21,101 bases of DNA from JBGTLW01 sp964614575. GTDB taxonomy: Bacteria > Planctomycetota > Phycisphaerae > Phycisphaerales > Phycisphaeraceae. A program made the translations under genes and the position numbers. The notes below the pieces were generated by a model. It was given only the letters and a program-made list of their open reading frames with translations. It was not told the DNA's origin and made no database searches. The DNA lies in NCBI GenBank assembly GCA_964614575.1, contig CAZTLX010000059.1, positions 1-21,101 of the forward strand. The letters run 5' to 3'. Shown here in pieces: positions 13,061 to 21,101 of the stretch (within the stretch, counting starts at the first letter, position 1; the number at the start of each line of letters is the position of its first letter).

Positions 13061-13105
13061 CGGGGTTGGCGGCCGCGAGCCGTGGCCGCTCAGGGAGTCG
13101 GCATC

Positions 13106-13921
13106 ATGGACCTTTCAGGCGCGGTGGCGGTCGTGACCGGGGCGGGCAGCGGGATCGGCCGATCGATCGGCCAGATGCTGGGGCAGCGCGGCGCGAAGGC
13201 CGTCGCGCTGGTCGATGTCGCCGAGTCGGTGAAGGAGGTGGCCAAGGAATTGAGCGCCGCGTGTAAAGGCGGGGCCTTCGAGCCGATGGTCGGCGACACG
13301 ACCGACGCCGCGTTCCGTGTCGCGTGCTTCGATCAACTGATCGAGCAGCACGGACGGCCGACGATCTGCGTGCCCGCCGCCGGCATCACGCGCGACGCGC
13401 TGGCGGTGAAGATCGACAAAGACACCGGCAAGGCGAAGCTTTACCCGATCGAACACTTCCGCCAGGTGCTGGAGATCAACCTGATCGCGCCGACCTACTG
13501 GGCGCTGGAGATGATCGGCCGCATCGCCGAGGCGCGCAAAGCGGACGGCAAGAAGGCCTGGCAGCCCGAAGAGGGCGTGCAGGGCGTCATCGTGATGATC
13601 GGCTCGGTGTCGTCGGAGGGCAACAGGGGCCAGATCAGCTACGCCGCGACCAAGCGCGGGCTCGTCGGCGTGTCCAACACCCTCGCGAAAGAGGCGATGT
13701 TCCACGGCATCAAGAGCGTCGTGGTGCACCCGGGCTACACCGGCACGCCGATGGTCAAAGCGATGGGCGACGAGCTGGTCGAGAACTTCGTCAAGCCCAA
13801 CACCCAGCTCAAGCGGCTGATCGAGCCGGAAGAGATCGCCGATGCGGTCGGCTTCTGCATCGGCAACGACGCGATCTTCGGCGAGGTCTGGCCCAACGCG
13901 GGCTGGCACCCCCAGCCGTGA
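13106..13921 (+). CDS. Short-chain dehydrogenase/reductase, possible acetoacetyl-CoA reductase
   Basis: This 271-residue NAD(P)-dependent SDR has TGAGSGIG (11-18) in the Rossmann fold, N125 in the NLIAPT segment, serines at 167-170, and Y179/K183 of the YxxxK active site (YAATK). D37 at the end of the second strand (VALVDV) is the type of residue that favours NAD over NADP. PhaB, which reduces acetoacetyl-CoA to 3-hydroxybutyryl-CoA, is missing from the pha run, and this SDR lies beside phaR with a putative operator upstream. PhaB activity is therefore a reasonable inference, not proven. It is longer than typical PhaB (about 246 residues), with extra segments near 103-115 and 145-158. The start at 13106 is set by AGGGAG 8 bases upstream. 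nifJ follows after 44 bp. Confidence 0.85.
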   Translation: MDLSGAVAVVTGAGSGIGRSIGQMLGQRGAKAVALVDVAESVKEVAKELSAACKGGAFEPMVGDTTDAAFRVACFDQLIEQHGRPTICVPAAGITRDALAVKIDKDTGKAKLYPIEHFRQVLEINLIAPTYWALEMIGRIAEARKADGKKAWQPEEGVQGVIVMIGSVSSEGNRGQISYAATKRGLVGVSNTLAKEAMFHGIKSVVVHPGYTGTPMVKAMGDELVENFVKPNTQLKRLIEPEEIADAVGFCIGNDAIFGEVWPNAGWHPQP

Positions 13922-13965
13922 TGGATTGAACCCGAACCCCGTTTAGCCAGCAGAAAGAACCACCC

Positions 13966-17571
<3,606 letters not shown>

Positions 17572-17597
17572 TCGGTCAACTAACCAAGGGTTTGAAC

Positions 17598-18584
17598 ATG
17601 GACCTGACCACGCGATATCTCGGTCTTGAATTGAAGAACCCGTGCATGCCCGGCGCTTCGCCGCTGGTCGCCGATTTGGACACCGTGCGTCGGCTGGAGG
17701 ACGCCGGGGCCGCGGCGATCGTGCTCTACTCGCTGTTCGAGGAGCAGATCGTGCAGGAGCAGGTGGCGAGCGCCCGCGCCCGGCACACCGAGCAGAGCTT
17801 CGCCGAGGCGCTGTCGTACCTGCCGGACCCGGAGGACTTCCGCCTCGGGCCCGATGAGTATCTGGCTTTGATCGGCAAGGTGAAGGACGCGGTGTCGGTG
17901 CCGGTCATCGCGTCGCTCAACGGATCGAGCCCCAGCGGCTGGGTGCGGTACGCGAAGCAGATCGAGCAGGCCGGCGCCGACGCATTGGAGCTGAACACCT
18001 ACGAGCTGGCTCATTCGCTCAACGACAGCAGCGAGCAGATCGAGCAGCACACGGTCGATCTTGTGACCGAGATGCGTGCGGCGACGCGGATCCCCTTCGC
18101 GGTGAAGCTGCTGCCGGTGTACGCGGGGTTGCCGGCATTCGCGTCGCGTCTGGCGGATGCGGGGGCGCACGGGCTGGTGCTCTTTAACCGCATGTATCAC
18201 CCGAGCATCGATCTGGAAGAGTTGGAGATGCACGCGGTGCATCCGCTGTCTCACCCGGGCGAGTTGTCGGTGCGGCTGCGGTGGTTGGGGATGATCTCGC
18301 CGCGGGTCGCGCTGTCGCTGGCGTGTTCGGGCGGGGTGCATTCGGCGGAAGGGGCGCTGCGGGCGCTGATGTGCGGCGCGGATGTGGTGCAGGTGGTTTC
18401 CGCGCTGCTGCGTCACGGGCCGGACTACCTGGGCATCATCATCCAGGGCATCGAGAGCTGGCTGGAGGAGAAGCAATACAACTCGCTCAGTGAGTTGCGG
18501 GGATCGATGAGCCTGCTGCGCTGCCCCGACCCGCGCGCCTACACCCGCGTCAACTACATCCAGACGCTGCGGGCGTGGGATTGA
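17598..18584 (+). CDS. Dihydroorotate dehydrogenase-like FMN protein
   Basis: This 328-residue TIM-barrel protein of the dihydroorotate dehydrogenase superfamily is of the divergent type often annotated as DHOD-like beside nifJ. It starts MDLTTRYLGLELKNPCMPGASPL, has ALELNTYEL in the middle, and carries a C-terminal FMN-phosphate region, SGGVHSAEGALRALMCGADVVQV. I cannot place the catalytic Cys or Ser loop of true DHODs with confidence, so a role in pyrimidine synthesis should not be assumed. It may serve as an oxidoreductase accepting electrons from ferredoxin. The ATG at 17598 has AAGGG 9 bases upstream; a TTG two codons earlier is open. The 26-bp gap after nifJ suggests co-transcription. 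Confidence 0.88.
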   Translation: MDLTTRYLGLELKNPCMPGASPLVADLDTVRRLEDAGAAAIVLYSLFEEQIVQEQVASARARHTEQSFAEALSYLPDPEDFRLGPDEYLALIGKVKDAVSVPVIASLNGSSPSGWVRYAKQIEQAGADALELNTYELAHSLNDSSEQIEQHTVDLVTEMRAATRIPFAVKLLPVYAGLPAFASRLADAGAHGLVLFNRMYHPSIDLEELEMHAVHPLSHPGELSVRLRWLGMISPRVALSLACSGGVHSAEGALRALMCGADVVQVVSALLRHGPDYLGIIIQGIESWLEEKQYNSLSELRGSMSLLRCPDPRAYTRVNYIQTLRAWD

Positions 18585-18610
18585 GCGTCCCCGTCGGACC
18601 GACGCTGTTT
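18584..18610 (+). terminator. Weak stem-loop after the DHOD-like gene
   Basis: AGCGTC (18584-18589) and GACGCT (18601-18606) form a 6-bp stem with an 11-base loop, followed by GTTT. It starts on the last base of the stop codon and ends at the -35 box of the next gene. It may act as a weak terminator for the SDR-nifJ-DHOD unit. Confidence 0.35.
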
Positions 18611-18636
18611 GACAATGGGGGATTTCCCGATAATCT
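18609..18636 (+). promoter_or_regulatory. Sigma70-type promoter of the Rrf2 regulator gene
   Basis: TTGACA (18609-18614) and TAATCT (18631-18636) lie 16 bp apart, with a start expected near 18643. The leader to the preferred GTG start would be about 54 bases. The -10 box and start point are covered by an inverted repeat, suggesting autorepression. Confidence 0.6.
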
Positions 18637-18662
18637 GGATGAGAATATCTAGATGTCCAGAT
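18633..18662. promoter_or_regulatory. Putative Rrf2 operator: ATCTGGA...TCCAGAT inverted repeat
   Basis: Perfect 7-bp arms at 18633-18639 and 18656-18662 enclose a second palindrome, ATCTAGAT (18647-18654). AGATGTC is also directly repeated at 18651-18657 and 18659-18665. The cluster covers the -10 box and start point of the promoter. Binding by the adjacent Rrf2 protein is inferred from position. Confidence 0.5.
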
Positions 18663-18696
18663 GTCAATTTATCCACCTTGCTTGGGAAAACCCCCG

Positions 18697-19146
18697 GTGC
18701 AGCTCGCTCAAACCGTCGAATACGCCCTCCGGGCCGTGGTCTGGCTGGCCCAGCACCGCGACACGCCGCAGACGACCAGCCAGATCGCCGAGGCGACCAA
18801 GATGCCGCCCAGCTACCTGTCCAAAGTGCTTCAAGCGCTGGGACGGGCCGATCTGGTCAGCGGCCAGCGTGGGTTGCATGGCGGGTTCAGCCTGCAGATC
18901 GACCCGGCGGACCTGACCATCCTGCAAGTGGTCAACGCCGTGGAACCGGTCCAGCGCATCCGCATCTGCCCGTTGGGCATCGATTCGCACGGCAGCAACC
19001 TCTGCGCCCTGCACCAGGCGCTCGACGACGCCATGGCTCAGGTGGAGCGCTGCTTCGCGGAACAGACCATCGGCCAGCTCATGGCCGAGCAACGCCCCAG
19101 CCAACCCTTGTGTGAACTGACGGTGAGCCCCAAGCCCGCCGTCTGA
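18697..19146 (+). CDS. Rrf2-family transcriptional regulator (probable Fe-S sensor)
   Basis: This 149-residue winged-helix regulator of the IscR/NsrR/RsrR family has QLAQTVEYALRAVVWLAQH at the start, the recognition region MPPSYLSKVLQALGRADLV and the wing GQRGLHGGFSL. The cluster-binding loop reads RICPLGIDSHGSNLCALH: C91 and C103 with H98 between, plus E8 near the N-terminus. NsrR normally has three loop cysteines, so a two-Cys site with Glu or His ligands, as in RsrR, is possible. I prefer the GTG at 18697 because family members begin M-x-L. An ATG at 18661 would add 12 residues but lies in the proposed operator. The gene is 37 bp before ccoNO, so it may control the oxidase in response to oxygen, NO or iron. 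Confidence 0.85.
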   Translation: MQLAQTVEYALRAVVWLAQHRDTPQTTSQIAEATKMPPSYLSKVLQALGRADLVSGQRGLHGGFSLQIDPADLTILQVVNAVEPVQRIRICPLGIDSHGSNLCALHQALDDAMAQVERCFAEQTIGQLMAEQRPSQPLCELTVSPKPAV

Positions 19147-19183
19147 CCGCTCTTTCTTTGCCCGCACCGACCGGATGCCGATC

Positions 19184-21101
19184 ATGACCTCGCTTGCTTC
19201 AGACGATATCCAGACGAAAGACGATCCGCCCGCTTCCGCGCTCGACCGCTTCTCTTACGACGACGCGATCGTGCGTCAGTTTGTGACGGCCACGGTCGTC
19301 TGGGCGCTGGTCGCGATGTCGGCCGGGCTGCTGATCGCGCTGCAACTGGTGCTGCCTCACCTCTACCAGAACGTCCTGGCCGGGACGTGGGCGCCGGTTT
19401 GGCTCAAGGCGGCGGTCGAGGGCGTGCAGAGCATCGAGTACCTCACCTTCGCCCGCCTGCGTCCGGTGCATACCAACGCGGCGATCTTCGCCTTCGCCGG
19501 CAACGCGATCTTCGCGGCGATCTATTACTCCACGCAGCGGCTGTGCAAGGCCCGCATGTGGTCCGACAAGCTCAGCAAGCTGCACTTCTGGGGCTGGCAG
19601 CTCATCATCGTCCTGGCCGCGGTCACCCTGCCGCTGGGGATCACGCAGAGCAAAGAGTATGCGGAACTCGAGTGGCCGATCGATATCCTGATCGCTTTGG
19701 TGTGGGTCGGGTTCTTCGGCGTGAACTTCTTCATGACGCTGCGGCATCGGCGTGAGCGGCACATGTACGTCGCGCTGTGGTTCTACATCGCGACCATCGT
19801 CACGGTGGCGATCCTGCACGTGTTCAACAACCTGTGGATACCGCTGATCGCGATGGGCACCCCCGGGGATTGGTCGGGTTGGCTTAAGAGCTATCCGATC
19901 TACGCGGGCGTGCAGGACGCGTTTATGCAGTGGTGGTACGGGCACAACGCGGTCGCGTTCTTTCTGACCACGCCGTTCCTCGGGCTGATGTACTACTTCG
20001 TGCCCAAAGCCGCGAACCGCCCGGTGTTCAGCTATCGGCTGTCGATCGTCCACTTCTGGTCGCTGGTGTTCATCTACATCTGGGCCGGGCCGCACCACCT
20101 GCACTACACCGCGCTGCCGGACTGGGCCGCGTCCCTGGGCATGCTCTTTTCGCTGATGCTGTGGATGCCCTCGTGGGGCGGGGGGATCAACGGCCTGCTC
20201 ACGCTGCGCGGCGCGTGGCACAAGGTCACCACCGACCCGGTGCTCAAGTTTTTTGTCGTCGGCATCACCTTCTACATGATGGCCACGTTCGAGGGCCCGA
20301 TGCTCTCGATCAAGTCCGTGAACGCCCTGAGCCACTACAACGACTGGGGGATCGGTCACGTCCACGGCGCGGCGCTGGGCTGGAACGGGTTCATGACCTT
20401 CGGCATGATCTACTGGCTCGCGCCGCGACTGTTCCAGACGCAGATGTTCTCGAAGAAGCTGGCCGAGTGGCACTTCTGGCTGGGGACGATCGGCATCCTG
20501 CTCTACATCATCGCGATGTATGCCGCGGGCCTTACTCAGGGCCTGATGTGGCTGGCGATGGACGACCAGGGCCAGCTCACCTACCCCGACTTCGTGCGGA
20601 CCGTCATGGCCATCGTGCCGATGTACTGGCTCCGCGTCATCGGCGGGGCGCTCTACCTGCTGGGCACGGCCCTGGGCGCTTACAACCTTGTCCGCACCTG
20701 GATGGCCCGGCCCAGGCAGTACGAGGAGCCGGTCATCGAGGCCGCGCCGCTCACGCCCGATTACCCGCGCGAGGCCCCGGCCGTGTCGCGGCTGGACGGC
20801 GTCACCGAGCTGGCGCACAAGCTCGACCGCTTCGCGCAGGCCAAGTGGCACCGCCGCTGGGAACGCCTGCCCTTGCGTTTCACCGTGTGGGTGATCGTCG
20901 CGGTGGCGGTCGCGTCGCTGTTTGAGATTATCCCGACGTTTGTCATCCGCTCGAACGTGCCGACGATCGCCAGCGTCACGCCTTACACCCCGCTGGAGCT
21001 GGTCGGACGCGACATCTACGTCTCCGAAGGCTGCTACAACTGCCACTCCCAGATGATCCGCCCGTTCTACTGGGAGACCAAGCGCTACGGCGAATACTCC
21101 A
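19184..21101 (+). CDS. ccoNO: Fused cbb3-type cytochrome c oxidase subunits I and II (CcoNO; 3' end outside window)
   Basis: An open frame of 639 codons to the right edge encodes CcoN joined to CcoO without a stop. The CcoN part has the low-spin haem histidine in RPVHTN (H96), CuB ligands H254 (WYGHNAV) and H304/H305 (GPHHLHYT), and haem histidines H392/H394 (GHVHGAALGWNG). A charged linker of about 60 residues (about 510-570) follows. Then comes the CcoO membrane anchor (VWVIVAVAVASLFEIIPTF) and the haem c motif CYNCH (617-621) with SQMIRPF. The protein is the high-affinity proton-pumping terminal oxidase of microaerobic respiration. The start at 19184 has no clear ribosome site, and an ATG three codons upstream is equally possible. 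ccoP or ccoQ should lie to the right. Confidence 0.95.
   Translation, partial: MTSLASDDIQTKDDPPASALDRFSYDDAIVRQFVTATVVWALVAMSAGLLIALQLVLPHLYQNVLAGTWAPVWLKAAVEGVQSIEYLTFARLRPVHTNAAIFAFAGNAIFAAIYYSTQRLCKARMWSDKLSKLHFWGWQLIIVLAAVTLPLGITQSKEYAELEWPIDILIALVWVGFFGVNFFMTLRHRRERHMYVALWFYIATIVTVAILHVFNNLWIPLIAMGTPGDWSGWLKSYPIYAGVQDAFMQWWYGHNAVAFFLTTPFLGLMYYFVPKAANRPVFSYRLSIVHFWSLVFIYIWAGPHHLHYTALPDWAASLGMLFSLMLWMPSWGGGINGLLTLRGAWHKVTTDPVLKFFVVGITFYMMATFEGPMLSIKSVNALSHYNDWGIGHVHGAALGWNGFMTFGMIYWLAPRLFQTQMFSKKLAEWHFWLGTIGILLYIIAMYAAGLTQGLMWLAMDDQGQLTYPDFVRTVMAIVPMYWLRVIGGALYLLGTALGAYNLVRTWMARPRQYEEPVIEAAPLTPDYPREAPAVSRLDGVTELAHKLDRFAQAKWHRRWERLPLRFTVWVIVAVAVASLFEIIPTFVIRSNVPTIASVTPYTPLELVGRDIYVSEGCYNCHSQMIRPFYWETKRYGEYS

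Larger units (their letters stand above)
12886..13105. promoter_or_regulatory. Divergent control region between phaR and the SDR-nifJ group
   Basis: The left part of this 220-bp gap, up to about 13030, is clearly AT-rich against the GC-rich surroundings. It contains operator copies C (12910-12922) and D (13014-13027), an ACATG-N6-CATGT inverted repeat at 12990-13005, and a plus-strand promoter candidate with an embedded palindrome near 13032-13060. For phaR a minus-strand -35/-10 pair is unclear. TTGCGA and TACGGT 16 bp apart would start transcription at or next to the ATG. Confidence 0.55.

Noticed and set aside
13082..13921. SDR start eight codons upstream (13082)
   Set aside because: The extra residues do not fit the SDR start, and AGGGAG is correctly placed for 13106.
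18661..19146. ATG 18661 as the Rrf2 start
   Set aside because: It is possible, but it overlaps the proposed operator and adds a 12-residue extension not expected in the family. It is kept only as an alternative.
19199..21046. Open frame of 615 codons antisense to ccoNO
   Set aside because: It is an antisense shadow rich in Arg, His and Asp. The plus strand has all oxidase haem and copper ligands.

Overview
The window is high-GC bacterial DNA, densely coded, with almost no mobile DNA. No rRNA or tRNA is present to fix the taxonomy. A single-reading-frame CcoN-CcoO fusion, a dihydroorotate-dehydrogenase-like gene behind a one-chain pyruvate:ferredoxin oxidoreductase, and GTTTAGC-type palindromes would suit a planctomycete (Phycisphaerae-like). 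That is a low-confidence guess.

Layout. (1) Positions 1-11426, minus strand, are one long unidirectional run of twelve genes. In transcription order they are a thiolase (phaA), a short PHA-synthase partner subunit with a histone-like tail (phaE-like), PHA synthase (phaC), the hydrogenase maturation genes hypF-hypC-hypD-hypE, a 37-residue membrane peptide, and the NAD-coupled [NiFe]-hydrogenase genes hoxE-hoxF-hoxU-hoxY. hoxY runs off the left edge, and hoxH is expected beyond it. Most junctions are ATGA overlaps or gaps under 41 bp. (2) Positions 11427-13105 hold a phasin gene with a promoter and a terminator, the PHB-responsive regulator phaR, and AT-rich control regions carrying four copies of a GCAAAYGCAAAA-type motif. 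(3) Positions 13106-18584, plus strand, hold a short-chain dehydrogenase (possible acetoacetyl-CoA reductase), the 1201-residue pyruvate:ferredoxin oxidoreductase nifJ, and a dihydroorotate-dehydrogenase-like flavoprotein. (4) From 18585 to the right edge, plus strand, are an Rrf2-family regulator with an inverted repeat on its promoter and a fused cbb3 oxidase gene ccoNO, cut by the window end.

How it fits together (inference). Pyruvate is oxidised to acetyl-CoA and reduced ferredoxin. Acetyl-CoA is condensed by the thiolase, reduced by the SDR and polymerised by PhaC/PhaE into granules coated by phasin. Excess NADH (or ferredoxin, if HoxEFU takes part) can be vented as H2 by the Hox enzyme or recovered from H2. 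When oxygen is available, the high-affinity cbb3 oxidase takes the electrons. The window therefore looks like a redox-balancing locus joining carbon storage, hydrogen metabolism and microaerobic respiration. The two most notable points are that PHA synthesis and Hyp/Hox genes share one transcription unit, and that a repeated motif, probably the PhaR operator, lies before phaP, phaR and the SDR-nifJ group.
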